Source: Bimuria novae-zelandiae CBS 107.79 (Eukaryota; Ascomycota; Dothideomycetes; Pleosporales; Didymosphaeriaceae). Taken from it: DNA of 64,000 bases. The stretch lies in the NCBI GenBank assembly GCA_010015655.1, contig ML976705.1, positions 132,717 through 196,716 on the forward strand, read 5' to 3'. Below the pieces are notes generated by a model. It ran no database searches. It saw only the letters and a program-made list of their open reading frames with translations, and was not told the origin of the DNA. Of the stretch, positions 1 to 12,365 are shown in pieces (the stretch's first letter is position 1; every line of letters begins with the position of its first letter). Position numbers and translations under genes: made by a program.

Positions 1-435
1 GGCGAAGTATACGAGCAAGTGCGCCATGCTCGATCCCAAGGTCTGTAGCAAAATCTGCGAACGATACTTCAGCATCGATAGGAATCTTCCTGGCGATGTC
101 AAAACGAGAGATAAGTTTTAGATACACCAGCCGATTGTGCTGCAGTAATGTCAGCAATCGTCCTTACACTACAAATCGAATAAAACCTTGGAACCAATAT
201 GATGATTGAGGAGTAGTTCTCTTGGTCCTTGGAGGAGATCATTTAGCTCTTGGATTGCTTGCAGAACGATAGAGCGCGCCTGCTCTAGCTGAGGTGGTAG
301 GTGTAGCTCTGCAGGGCCATTCGTGTCGAACGATGGCTGTAGGAGACCTTTCTCAGCAAGACATTCATCAATTCGTGCGGTGTGTGACGCCACAAGTGCT
401 GCTAGCTCAGCAATACGGCTTGGATTGGAAGACAT
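1..435 (-). CDS. Fungal O-methyltransferase (class I SAM-dependent, family 2), N-terminal part, cut by the window edge
   Basis: Two exons are visible on the minus strand: 435-187 and 139 to beyond position 1. They are separated by a 47 bp GT-AG intron (186-140) whose removal keeps the frame. The start MSSNPSRIAELAALV, followed by LPPQLEQARSIVLQAIQEL and, after the intron, HNRLVYLKLISRFDIARK and ATDLGIEHGALARILR, is typical of the N-terminal helical dimerisation/winged-helix part of fungal O-methyltransferases related to the sterigmatocystin/aflatoxin pathway enzymes. Such enzymes transfer methyl from SAM to hydroxyls of polyketides or other small aromatics. The SAM-binding and catalytic part lies outside the window, so the substrate cannot be inferred and I cannot tell whether the gene is intact. 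Family membership is well supported; membership of a biosynthetic cluster is only a possibility. Confidence 0.8.
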
Positions 436-1537
436 TGCTTGGGCTTAATTCTGCTATTGATTTGTTCACCACCTGCACCTTGCATGTGTGCGATGAGGAG
501 GCAAAGAATTGCGGGATTGTGAATTCTCGTGCCTTCCTAGATAACCGCGCATTTATAGATGTCTTATTGGAAATGGAGCGTGAAGGAGGCACAGTAACGG
601 AAAGTGAAGTTGATTGGTTGATAGAAATTGCAGCCTGCAGGTGATGTCGGTAGTTTCTGCATTAGTGCGGACAGGTAATGCAATCCGACAGTACGATACT
701 GTGATATACTTCAGTCTCCAGCATATTAGCTCGCGAATTCGAAACGTAGCTTGCAGGTGCCCCCGAAACAGTCGCAGATCAGTCGAGTGCGGCTTCATCG
801 TATTTAGGTTAGGCCGTGGGGCTCCGTCAGGGTTATAAGAGACGATCTGACAAGAGCATACTAATAATGCAAATCATCAAAGGAGCTTGTGGCGTACTGG
901 GCTGTCATCATTCGTACTACATCGCCCAGTTGTCATGAACATAGAGCAACGATGACTATTATGCCTCCCCTTGGGTTGACACACACTAGACTTTGACACT
1001 AATAGCATCTCAGATCATCTAGCAGGAAGAGCAAGAGGCAAAATCAGGGTGTCTAGTTCAAAATTTAGTTCTAACACCTATCGGTGAAAAAAGGAGAAGA
1101 ATAAGACAAGCCTGATCACCAATTTTGCTGATCATCAGTCTTCTATTCTATCCAGCATACCATTCAGAAGCTCCTATTAAAATTCTCTATATTCAGCCCA
1201 TGTTCATTGCTTATACACACAATTGAGTTCCCTCACTGCTTCAACACTCCTGGAAGGAAATCCAGGCGTAGTTCTTATTTCTGAAAGCATTCTCTATGAT
1301 TGCCAAAATCTAATCAAGTTATCGGTACTCGGGTAAGCAAGTTCCTACCCATTCTTTCAAAATCCATAGACTTCGCATTTGATTCCTACCGTCACCGAGA
1401 ACCCTCACTGTCAATATCGTGGAATACGACGGGAAGGTAGTTGGATGTGAGACAATCTGATCTGGTTATGACCGAAGATATGCGCGATATGCTCCGTGAA
1501 GCCGACCAAGATCCTTTTTGTGAATCTATTAAATATT
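436..1537. other. Intergenic stretch, no gene recognised
   Basis: Contains the 5' flank of the O-methyltransferase gene and the 3' flank of the F-box relic. Base composition is ordinary. Short open frames on both strands show no recognisable domain, and I see no repeat or RNA gene here. Confidence 0.5.
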
Positions 1538-3098
1538 TTACGCGAAAGGTATACCTGAGTCTTCACTTACTACTTTCATAGCTAGGATTGATCTTCTGTA
1601 GCTCTTGTAAAAGATTGAAGCCATAGGGTCGTAGTTATCGTCATCCCATTCCAGAAAGCGGTTCATGGAATCGATATTTATAATGACGCCCTGGTTGAGA
1701 AGTAGACCGAGTTTAGCCCTCCGACTGGGATAGTATCGGATCTGCTCGTAGCCTACGCCGTAATTGCGATGGCACATCAATCCAACCTCCTGAAGGTTGA
1801 TAAAGTCGTGCCGCTTCGTGCGTTGGTAGGCGAACTCCGCAAGCCAGTCACACGTAGAGTTACGTGGGATTTGTAGCTCCAAATTTTCAAGCGGTTGTGG
1901 GAACTAGGCGTGAAAATCTGTCTCGGAGTGCCCTTTCACTTCCCAGGAGAGGCCATCCTCTAGCAGATCTTATAATATACTGATGATCTTAAGGCAAGAG
2001 AAAGGGACCAACAAGACAACGGGAAGAATCAGCTTGAAGAACCAGTCGCGGTTCAGGTTACTGTTCGGATGAACGTTTATTTTGAGTAAATCGAGGGTTT
2101 GATGTTGGTTCTGTAGACGATGGAGTAGAACTGCGCAGTCGCCATAGTCGCTCTCGTCGTCGCCCGGCGTTAAGTCCTCAGTCTCTATCGATATGTCGAT
2201 ACTCTTTAAACCTGGAAATCTGCCAAGGAAGTTCTTAAGAGCGCTGTACTTTCCTTGAGCAGAAATAAGATTGAAACACCTCTGTACCACAGTTCAAAAT
2301 AATGTTCATCTCGTCTGGCTTCTCCAAGACGCTAAAGTGAAATTATCAGTACAGCTTCATTATAGGTTTGATGAAACGCATAAGAACTCACCTTTAGCTC
2401 TGATCAGAGTAAAAATTACATCCCACCCCTAGGTGAATGTGTTTCAACCCTGGAAGGAAACAGAGGGACCAAGGAAATTCTCCTTCTTCAGGGAGAAAGA
2501 CCAATGTCTTTAGGTTCTTAAATGTAGCGACCCGGCAGAGCTTTGCGTTGTAATCTGGCCTGCTAGAAGCAAAACTATGACCAAGAATGGCGACAAGCCG
2601 GTCGACGGGAATCTCCCACCCCCACCTAATCTCGATAGTAAGGGTCGCAAGCTGTGAGAGTAGCTGAAGTATGAGACCGAAAATCCTGTCGTTCGAAACC
2701 TCCGTCGTGATGATATCGTGATCATCGTCTGAATCAGTCGAGGGTAGCTGCCGGGTGGCGCACGTCTCAATTATCGATTCTCCCGGATCGTAGCGAAGCA
2801 CAATGCTCTTGACAAGACAAGCCAAAGCTGAGCGACCTCGGAGGGTCTGAAATAGGAAGCTTGGCTCATAACCCCAACCAATAGACTTGTAGAGCATTTA
2901 TACTGTAGCGGGTTGAAAACGTCGGTAGACCAAAGCGGGGCTCTTCGCATCGCGGGTATCGACGAAGCCTATTATCGCAAGCAACATCTCCATCGGTAGC
3001 TTCTCAAATGTAGTACAGTCTCCAATCGACTTATAGGTCATGCAATCCAGGTTCAGTTCATTGAGTTGGCTGGGCTCCCAGTTGCTGTCAGTCGCCAT
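1538..3098 (-). pseudogene. Decayed F-box protein gene
   Basis: The frame starts at 3098 (MATDSNWEPSQLNELN) and carries an F-box at about residues 33-60 (TFEKLPMEMLLAIIGFVDTR). F-box proteins recruit substrates to SCF ubiquitin ligases. The frame is stopped by a TAA at 2898-2900, directly followed by in-frame coding (LYKSIGWGYEPSFLFQ), and by a second TAA just before a plausible donor. Removing a likely 60 bp intron (2391-2332) continues with VLEKPDEMNIILNC. A frameshift then leads to FPGLKSIDISIETED and LHRLQNQHQTLDLLKIN, and further stops (1883-1969) precede the C-terminal part VGYEQIRYYPSRRAKLG and NRFLEWDDDNYDPM. The order matches full-length fungal F-box proteins of about 450-500 residues. 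Both TAA stops could have come from CAA. A fully active gene would need an unusual splice model. Confidence 0.7.
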
Positions 3099-3253
3099 GA
3101 CGAAAGATAGACGACCTATTCGCTACCACAGGTAGGTAACAGAAGATGTCTTGCCGAGTCCGAAAGATTGAGTACGTTGGTGTTGATACCTTTGGTATGG
3201 GTCGGACTAGGGCAGGCAAATAGGATTTAGTTTAAGTGACGCATGGTGCTTTA

Positions 3254-3484
3254 CGAGGAGCTCGTTTTTAGTGAGTCATGCGCCAAAGTATTTCTATGTA
3301 GCAGCACCGCGCCACAACTCTTTAAAATAATAATAAAAAATGTTAAATATATATAAAAATAGCACTATATTTTTTCTTTTAACTCCTAGATTATTATAAA
3401 TTATCATGAAAGATTATGGTTGTGGTGCAGCACTGTCACCTTGAAGATACCTTGGCCTATGACTTACTAAAAACGAGCTCCTCG
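3254..3484. mobile_element. Foldback MITE, Tc1/mariner type (TA target)
   Basis: A 231 bp element flanked by TA on both sides (3252-3253 and 3485-3486). The ends are inverted copies starting CGAGGAGCTCGTTTTTAG, and similarity between the arms continues inward (GTCAT-GCC-AAAGTAT, then the GCAGCAC region), so nearly the whole element folds back on itself around an AT-rich centre. It has no coding capacity. It is a lone repeat on the gene side of the window and carries little RIP. Confidence 0.85.
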
Positions 3485-6400
3485 TATAACAGTCCCATCA
3501 GTGCGCACAGACGTCAGGCGGTCCGCGTAATTACCTAAAATCAGACTCGGGTCGGTGCACCTCGATATGCGGTTGCACAAGACTGAAGAGCTTATATAAA
3601 ACGTCAATTTTACCGCGAACCGATTATTGCATCATAAGTACTTTAATGGTGCAAATGAACACGAAAGAGTCGTGCATTTGGTATGTAACGAATCTTGCGA
3701 CCGCACGTACGCAACCAACTAGAGATAAAATGTGATAATCAAAGTTTCGAAGAGCCCTAAAACCTGGTGGCGAGGTTTTCCTCAGTATTGTAGGAGTTAT
3801 GAGCCTGTATATTAGGAAGAAAGAGGAATGTCCGGGATCATGAATATTCAAACGAAATAATGGTAAGGCTATAAAGACATAAAGAAGGTAGAACATGCAA
3901 ACGAGACAAGCAATTGCAAACGCACAATCTGTTCACCACTTTTGCTTATCCCACAAGGTTTGATGTTAGCTTTGTTCCATAATCAACATACTAGGCCACC
4001 ATTTCCTATCATCCATACACCTATGATCTCCCCGCCATAGAGCTTTATAGATGGGGAAATATTTTCAAATTCTTTACCAAGTCGTTGCCTTTGGATATCT
4101 TCCACGTTTAATACTTAGCGTATTCACTTCGATTCGCTTAGGTTTGGTTTCGCGTCGTTTTCGGACGTCTGGACCCACTACCATATGCTTTTCCTTTATT
4201 GTCTTCAACGACCTGAACATGTTATGCGACACATCAACTAAAAAAGCATAACAATTACAGCAAGAGAAGGGGACACTAGAATAATGCACAAAAATAGAGC
4301 GGAAATGCGTGCGATGAGGGCGCAGGAGCCGTACTACCACAGCAGTAGAACCAGGCTTGTCTCCTGATAGCTAGCTCAGGTTGTGGTATCTATTTAACTT
4401 AGCTGGGTAGGTCAGGATGCACGGAAAGAAAATTCCTTTGATCAATATGTACCCGTCCTGAAAAGTCAACTTGGGGACTCTATTCTTAATTCTTGCCATT
4501 CTATTTATTTATGTCGACTGTACGATGCTAGGGCTACCTACCGTTCCCAGCGTTTTCAAATCAACTTATTCCTCAGATGAGCGGTTTATTCTATGCTCCT
4601 GTCGTCATCGTACGACGGTTCGGGTGCTCCCCGAAATCAGTCAACTCATTTCAACAGTTGAATTGAAGAGCTAGAAAGGAAATTCTACTTCGCATGGGTG
4701 TTAGGGTCGGCTCACAATGCAATCGACATATGCAGTTCGATTCCTGCAGCACCTTTCGCTCATTTGGAAGCTTTAAATATATGATTCAACGATAATCACG
4801 GCTCAACAGACTCAATACTCACCAAAGAGCTTGTGGGAGAATCATAATAGAATATTACAACGGATGCTTCTCAGATTAACCGATCTGAACAATTGAAAAG
4901 TCTTCTGAGGGAGACCATAGGCTGGTATGTTTATATTTTATCTGAACTGGCAAAGTGTATTGCACACAAACGCAAGAGCCAAGACAAGAACTTTCAAACT
5001 TTGTATGCAGACTTGGGATTATAACAAGAAGGCTGTTGGTCCAAACACAGACAGTCGCTGTGCCATTTAGTCGAACAATCTTTGGCTACCAACAACCCTC
5101 TCTCTCCTCTCCACATATCCTGAGGTGCAGTCAATTGCCTCTTTTGAAGTTTTCATGGGAGGTGGTGGCACTGCAGCCTCAGTAATCTCAAACATGCTTT
5201 AAGAAGAATTCCACCGCAAAAACTTCTCTTCGTCTACATAATAAGATACCGGTAGATCCAGAACTGCATTGACCACTTAATAGCTTAGTCGCACAAGCGA
5301 GCATAAGGGAGCGCGTAAAAGTACCCAAGTTCCTGAACTTCTACTATCTTGAACGCCTTCAAATCACTCAAGATCTATTAAGGTATTCGTGAGCCCTGAA
5401 CCATCCACCGAAAAATGTCAGAGACCTATTAACCTTTCCTATGACGCGCCGCATAATACTTCTACACGCCGCCCTTTTTTTTTAATTTACCAGCATAAAA
5501 ATTTCGTGTCTATGATGATCTTCAAACAAGATCAAGGGAGTAGGCATGATCATCATCATCATCATACATTACAGGGTCTGGAAAGAATTTACGTAACGGC
5601 CTTGCAGGCTTACGGCAGCATCATGGCTCAAGCATCGTCCCAAGTGCTACTCAACACCATAAGCTTCTTCAAGGCTTGATTTTTATAATGATGGACATCC
5701 TGTAGGCTCCAAATGCGCTGCACAAAATAGCGGTCCACCTCGCTCTTGGCGCCATGAATATCGGTACGCCAATTTTTTATGCCCCCCAACCACAAAGAAC
5801 AGTCCATATTTTGAATAACTCCAGATTTTTAGACAGACAGGCCGCGCAAGATCCATGCCATAAAACCCTGAGCGTTTTAGTGTTCCCCGAAGAGAAGCTC
5901 GCAGCGTGAAGTGACGATAAACAGCTGTCTTCGTTGAGCTTTTATACTCGTCATTCTCACCACCGTTTTTGAATGTGTTCTTCCTACGTCGCAATCCATG
6001 AGGCAGTTGTGGTGGAATTTTCACACAGAGCGCCAGACGCACACATAGCCGTCCTCCGTGGCAAATTTCGAAGACCACATGGTATGGATTGAATCAAGAC
6101 ATTCGCCGCCTGCTCTCCCCCACAAACATTTGTGTACCTCGTCTTCGTTTTGGAAAGACACAAAGAAGGCCACAAATAGCGTTTGGGTGAAATACTTTTG
6201 GTCTCCGGGCATCAGATAGAAGGTGCGCATATTTCAGTCGCGAGCCAGCCAGAAAAGACATTCGCTTGTGCCAGTACTTTTTTTTAGAGTGGCTAGAGCA
6301 GCCATTTTGTGTTGACTTCCACTTTTGGTGCTAATTTTTGAGACGCGGGTGGTGTAAGTCGATGAAGCTCGTAGTTCCGGTTTTGTACATACCCCTCCGC

Positions 6401-7954
6401 GAACGAATTTTCGTTGTCTCCCTCAGCGTGCAGAGTAACTGGAGACACTCACACCACGACACACAAGCCAGTGTAGAGCATGTTTTTAAAAGTCCCCAAA
6501 TCCAGCGGAAGCGCACATTCCATTGCCTTGTCTGATTTTTAGACCCACAGAGCCATCAGCGCATTGAAAGTATCTTTGTAAACACACCAAAGTCAGGACC
6601 GCACATTTCTTCATTTCCAATGTCTTTTAGTCGCCTCATGATTCCCTGACGGTTGGTTTTCTTTTCCACGCTCAACAACATTGCCAAAAACACTGCCAAA
6701 AACACTGTCCATGCGGGACAATGAACCAAAATCTGATCCCGCAGACATGCTTCATGATGGACAGACTTTGAAACGTTCACTAGAGCACCCGCACATGCCA
6801 CAGGTCAGGAGCGGTTTTTGGTCCAGGGACATTCATCCGCTCCGCCATAGTTTTGAAGAACGCAGACAGAACAACACATACCTCCACCAAAGGTTAATTT
6901 TACTTCCGCGGCCATCACGGGAACGCACGCCGTATTTTAGAGCTCCTCCGGCCGGCACAGCATCAACTGGGCCCCTGTGTGTTTTAATGTCCGCGGACAC
7001 ATATCTCCATCTCTTTCGAATTTAACACCACACAAGCAGTATGATGCATTCCTAATGCCATTTGTCGATTTTCGTCCCCCTCCACCTCCATCACGTCTAC
7101 TTCCCACAGTATTGGTACCGGAGACAGGGACCAGATGGACACATTTGCCTGCTAGCAGACCTTTTCTGGCGCAAATCCATGGCTGTTCTCTTCTCGATTT
7201 TCAGTCCACCTCCACTCCAAGCCATATCTCTTCTCCAGCTCCTCCACACCCACACGACGTCTCCCTAGGTTGTTCAGTCCCCCAGTCCTCCACCCATGAT
7301 CCTCTCTGCTTAGAACTTTACTCTCCACAGAGGAGAAAAGCAGTACCGTGCAGCCCTCCCTCCTCCTCAAAAACACGACTTATATACCCATCCCATCTCA
7401 TCTTCCTCCCTCCCAGCCCAGCCCCTCGCGTAAAGCTTCAAGTTGGCCATTGTATTACTCATCCTAGGGTAACACACCAGCGCTTAGTGGGCCACTTTCA
7501 CCTTTACATGAGGGCCAACTTCCTCTCCGATGCGCAATGAACCACTCCAATGCCGTCATCGCGCCATACCTAATGAAGCTCCCGCGCACGTGCGACCCCC
7601 CTCGCCTACCCCCGGCCCAACGCGCAAAGCCGCAATGCCGATGGCATCGCGCAAAAGCACACCATAAAAACGAACCACTGATCATAAATCTTCATATTAT
7701 ATATATATACGTCCGTGAACCGCCAGTTCTACACCGCAGTAGGGCTTACTGCAGACCGATCGCTTTGCGCCTTGCTCACGCGGCCACAATCCTTCTAAAA
7801 AGCACCCTCCCGCCCGGCCCCAAACAGGCGCCGTAGTGCCCAAAATTCTACCTAGGTATCTAAACGCCCGCAAACCGCACAAGACAAAAGCATCAAAATC
7901 GTGGTCCTTATCCAAAAAAACGCTTGAGGCGAACAGCAGAAGGGGGAGAATGAG
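3485..7954. other. Long gene-poor stretch
   Basis: About 4.5 kb with no recognisable coding region. Open frames up to 187 codons exist but none shows a domain, a plausible splice chain or a conserved motif. An (ATC)n run lies near 5548-5567, and a direct repeat of TGCCAAAAACAC lies near 6683-6707. The 7000-7500 part is pyrimidine-rich and reads as low-complexity Pro/Ser on the plus strand. The last part is the 3' flank of the regulator gene on the minus strand. Confidence 0.45.
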
Positions 7955-10317
7955 TTACTGTCCATCACCTCCGACACTCCCATCCAGCGACCCCGCCCCA
8001 CTACCCGGCCCGCTGCCAAACCCATGGAAGCTCTCGCCACTCTGCATTCGCCTCAGCTCAGGCATCTGCCCATAAATCTGGCCCTGCATGGGACTCCCGC
8101 TGCCCATACCCTTCGGGCTACGTTCCACCGCCTTGGGAGGCACGCCCACGCTGCTGATCTGCTGCGCGAGCGACGGTTTCTCCGCGAGGTTATTCAGCAT
8201 GGAGCGGCTCGCATCCAGCATGCTGACTGCGTAGTCGAGGAACTGCGCGCGGTTGCTCGAAACTGATAGCGTCCAGCGGTACTCGCGCAGGCGGGTTTTG
8301 TAGAATTCTGCTTCTTCCTGCGCCGGTGCCGTTGCCCAGAGGAGAGACCCAAACGTGCCGATGAGCGTGAAGTTGATCTTGGAGGCGAAGTACCAGAACG
8401 ACTGGAGGTGCTCGGGTCGCAGGCGGTTGACGAAGTCCATGGCAGAGATGAGGCGCGTCTTGGCGGCGTTGCGGATCATGAAGAGGCCGTAGGGGTCGTG
8501 GTCGGAGGTGAGCGACTGGACGATGCGACGATGGAGCGTGATCTCGGTGGCGAAGTAGGCGAGGTGGAGATAGCCCAGGGAAGAGAACTTGCTCTTGGTC
8601 GGTGCGTTCATCTTGACATTTGCCGGGAGCCTCTCGTGCCATTGTCGGAGCTTGATCTGCACTGGTTTTGCGCGGGCGAGGATCAAGGACGTCGAGTTCT
8701 TCCCGGCGTTCTTGAAGTCTTGAATGGCGACTTGCGTGTAGAACGTGTCCATCACTTCGGCCATTATTTGCGTCAGACCAATCATCTGCGCGAAAAGAGT
8801 TTGGCCGCGGAAGTTCTCTTCGTGCTCGTTTTCGGTCTCTTCGGTACGGGTGTCATACCCATCGCCTTCCTCCTTGAAGTCATCGTCCGTGATGGGCTGT
8901 ACGGCCCAGTTCGCACTGAAGATGTGGGATGGTCGGCCGTGGATCAAGGAACTCCACTTGTCCTGCATGTACAGCGCCCAAGCGATGCGTTTCCGTAACC
9001 CGCCTTCCCACCGAGGAATCGACCACCCGGAGCAGTCAAGATGTAATCCAAGCTCTTGCCCAATAGCCACCAACTGTGTGGTCAAACTCCAGTTGTCTGC
9101 CTCAGGACGTTGCAACAATAACAGACCCGCCTGTACCGTCGACAGTTTTGGCTTTGCCATGGACCGCGCCAACGAGGTCATCGCCAGGGCTTCCAGACGG
9201 GCTACATCTGGCCTGGGATGGTGCGCCAACTTTGGGTCAAGTGACCACCAATTGAGAGCTAAAATGTACATGCCGGCCATCAGCGCCGGCGTAAAAGAGC
9301 GGTCGCCATTTCGATACCGCTCGACAAAGAGATGCATTTGTAAGATGGGAAAGCTAGGGTGCACTACGCGAAAGTACAATTCAAGAAGGGCGGGGGCATG
9401 TGGCTGGACACAGAGCTCAATTTGTCTCAAAGTATCGGCCTCTTCGCCGTACTCGTGTGTGTTTTCATCAGGCAGCATGATGAAACACTCATGGTCATTG
9501 ACTCGTCTTAACGTACCAAGGTCTGTGGGAGATTCGTTGCGGGCGTCAAAGTGGGATAGGCCAACTAGCAGCGAGTCGAAGGGAGAACTTAGGCCGATAT
9601 ATCTACTGTGCTGGCGTTGCTGCAGTCCAAGGGTCTCTCCTAGATGGGGAATATGCAGGCTGCCCAATGGGGGTTGATGCGGCGGACTTGGCGCGGTGGC
9701 AGTTATCGTGGGCGTTGGCAGCGCTAGTGGAGGCGGCTCGACGTCGACTGGTTTGCTAGCGACAGTTAGCGGGCAACCCAGCGATAAGGCACATGATAGC
9801 GGAGCGGGACCCTTCCATCCTCAACGGCGCAACGGCGGAGCATGACGCCAGAACAGCGCGGAACAGGCCTAGTGGTCGAATGTGCGACATATGTCCGCGC
9901 GGGCCGCACATGCCAGAAACTGTGTGTACATATATGTGCAGGCACGCGCCAGGAACAGGAATGCAGATCGACGTACCTCTTCTTCTGGCCGCTGGGCGAG
10001 TCCTTCTTTTCGCCGTCGACTACCTTCCTCTTGCGCGGCAGCGGGCTCTGCAGAAAGGTGCACTCCTGCTTGTGGAACTCGCACAGCACGCACAGCACGG
10101 CGCCCTCGTGGATCACGCAGCGACTCTTCCTCCGGCGGCAGGCGTCGCACGGCCGCTCTCTCCTTGTTCGGATGTTGGCAACGGGGCCAACCGACTTGCC
10201 CGTGACCTGGTTCTCCTTGCCGGGCGACGACTTGTGCTGCTTCTTGGGGCGAGCAGCGGCGATGGGCACGGGAGTCGGGCGCGGCATGGCAGGTTGTATA
10301 GCCACGGCGGTCGTCAT
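7955..10317 (-). CDS. Zn2Cys6 transcription factor, DAL81/TamA (UGA35)-like
   Basis: Two exons, 10317-9977 and 9755-7955, flank a 221 bp intron (donor GTACGT, acceptor TCGCTAG with a CTAAC branch site just upstream). The joined CDS is 2142 bp, 713 residues, in frame. Near residues 55-85 is a binuclear zinc cluster, CDACRRRKSRC...CVLCEFHKQEC, spacing CX2CX6CX8CX2CX6C, followed by a basic Lys/Arg stretch. The rest is a fungal-specific regulator domain, with VHPSFPILQMHLFVERY, MAGMYILALNWWSLD, LSTVQAGLLLLQRPE and LRKRIAWALYMQDKWSSLI. This order matches the DAL81/UGA35/TamA family, nuclear coactivators of nitrogen-catabolism genes such as those for GABA, urea and allantoin use. The C-terminus is Gly/Ser-rich. 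Gene structure and zinc cluster are seen directly; the subfamily rests on recalled resemblance. No partner genes lie nearby. Confidence 0.82.
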
Positions 10318-12365
10318 ATCGCTGGCGGTCGGTCTGAACCCAGACGTGAGTGTGTGCGATAAGCGTGCAGCTGCGTCCGAGGCTCCGGTGTGGTGCGGGG
10401 GGTCTAGCCCTGCACCGACGATAGACGGTTACGGGTGAGGTCGAGGGTCGAGGCCAGTCACACGACGTTGCCGTGGGTGAGGCTCCAAATCGGGACGGTA
10501 CTCGGCTTATCACGTGGGAGTTGCAGATGCGCCCGCTGTGCTCCAAACAGGCGCCCCAAGAGTGGGTAAAAAAGGTGGGCAGATAAGCCTAAGTTCTTGC
10601 TCCGAGGGTCGCGGAAGTCCACAGTCTGCTATTAAGGACCCAGATTGCCAGTGATGGCAGCGAGGAGAATGAGATGGGATATGGTGCGTGCCGTCATTGA
10701 ACGTCTCGCGTGGTCGTGCTGCGGCGCTGGTTTGGGCTGTCGGCGGTCCTGGGCGATGCTTGCAAGCAGTCTAGGACGCGGTCGTGGAAGCAGAGCTGCT
10801 CATGGTCTCGTCGCGCAGGTGAGTCGTTTGCGAGTGAATTGATGGGGAAACTGGCACTCTTTTTGAGCCTTCACATTGCATGTGTTTCCCCCAGATGTCC
10901 GTGCTTGGACGGGTTACGTGATAGAATGCGAAAGCAGTTAGCCCAGATGTGCAACATATCCGTCCGGGACTGCGCCGATAAGAAGTTCATCTTGCCCAAT
11001 GACCGTCCGCCGCACTGTCACTGGCGCTGTGGTGCCGTAAAAGTATTTGGTATCCCATATCGCAGCTCTACAGAAATCCAAAGATAACTGAAATGATCGC
11101 TACCGTCGTTGCAGCACGCTTGCAGACCTCCAACCAAGCAGTGAATTGCTGTTAGGTACGAAATACTCAAGAAAACGCACTTACGGTTCTGGTGCACGTC
11201 ACTCTGGAGCCATGACACCGCCACCAGTCGTGATGTTTTCTAAACAGTCCGTAGGTTGTACCCACCCGCTCCTTTAACGAACTTGTCCAAATTCGCAGGT
11301 ATACCGGACGGGAAACTCGTCGGCGAGGATATACCACCCAAAAGATGTTCCACACTGTGTCAAGTCTGTCGCGTGTCCCAGAGCTTGAGCTGGTAACTCC
11401 TCACGTGCCTTCATCATGGTAAACCATAGATCTGGAAAGATCGCGGTTACCTCGCTCGCCCAGTCTCCACGATGCTCTCCGCTCCGCCCCAGTCTCCAGT
11501 CCGAAAACCAGCCCACCCCCCGCTTGGTGCCGGTTATTTCCGCCAACGCACATCACCCCACACTTACATAATCAGTTCTTACTCGTGTGCCCAATCAGCG
11601 TTCACTAGATACCAACCCTTTACAAGACTTCCTGACTCGCCAAGAGACGCCAAACCTTCCACCGCCATTTTGCCTCTCCTGTACAACCCACAAATATTTG
11701 AGGCTCCAACGTAATTCCAGCTAAATCGTTAATCATTTGTCACCATATTGTTGTTGTATGTCCCACTGAACTCAGATCTAGGTTGACATGCCGTGCGGTG
11801 TGCAGGCAGATCACTCGCGCCTGTATTCGCTCCGCCCACGTTGACTGGTCAACGGTAATATGCGGTTAGCAACCACGTTCTTGCGCCATGCCTGTGGTTT
11901 GAGCCTGAGTATACCTTTTCGACGGGAGTATATCGGTCCGAACTGCGCGTCGATATGATAGACTGTTTGGGCCCATCGCACGCTTGGAAAGTCGCAATCG
12001 GCTAATGGGTGTGGCGCCAACGACAGGTGCTCAACACAGGGAATGGACATCGACCGAGCTTGTCAGTCGCGTTGGCGCCACGCCCAACAACGAGCTATGC
12101 AAAACGAGGCTACCAGATATGCTCCCAGGTCTCTTGCGGAAGAGCCGTTGCGAATGCTTCGTCAATGGCCCGTGGATCTCATCGCGAACGTATATCCTGT
12201 TGCGCATCGAAGCGTGGAGCCTCCTTCGGCAATATTCCAGACCAGGATTCGCAGTGTTGAAAGGTTGCGATGCAACTAGAACACTAGCTTCATGCTGCTT
12301 GTTCATGCTCGTTGGGCAGGCTTGACCCTGTCGCGATGGTAGCGCTCTCTCACCGCATATTGCAT
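10318..12365. other. Intergenic stretch upstream of the Zn2Cys6 gene
   Basis: About 2 kb of ordinary composition, holding the promoter and 5' UTR of the minus-strand regulator on its left and the 3' flank of the C2H2 relic on its right. A CACGTG hexamer lies near 10512. None of the short frames is recognisable. Confidence 0.4.

Noticed and set aside
2880..2900. An 18 nt intron removing the first F-box stop
   Set aside because: GTATAA...TACAAG keeps the frame, but 18 nt is far below the shortest introns known in filamentous fungi.
5545..5570. (ATC)n run
   Set aside because: An ordinary microsatellite of about six units; no further signal.
6977..7540. 187-codon Pro/Ser-rich open frame
   Set aside because: Pyrimidine-rich low-complexity DNA gives such frames by chance. 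No domain or splice partner was seen, and other frames in the region are equally open.
8190..9677. Several long open frames opposite or out of phase with the Zn2Cys6 gene
   Set aside because: They are by-products of GC-rich codon use in exon 2 of the regulator (the frames at 8190-8642, 8408-8998 and 8745-9677). Their translations are Arg/His/Pro-rich without domains.
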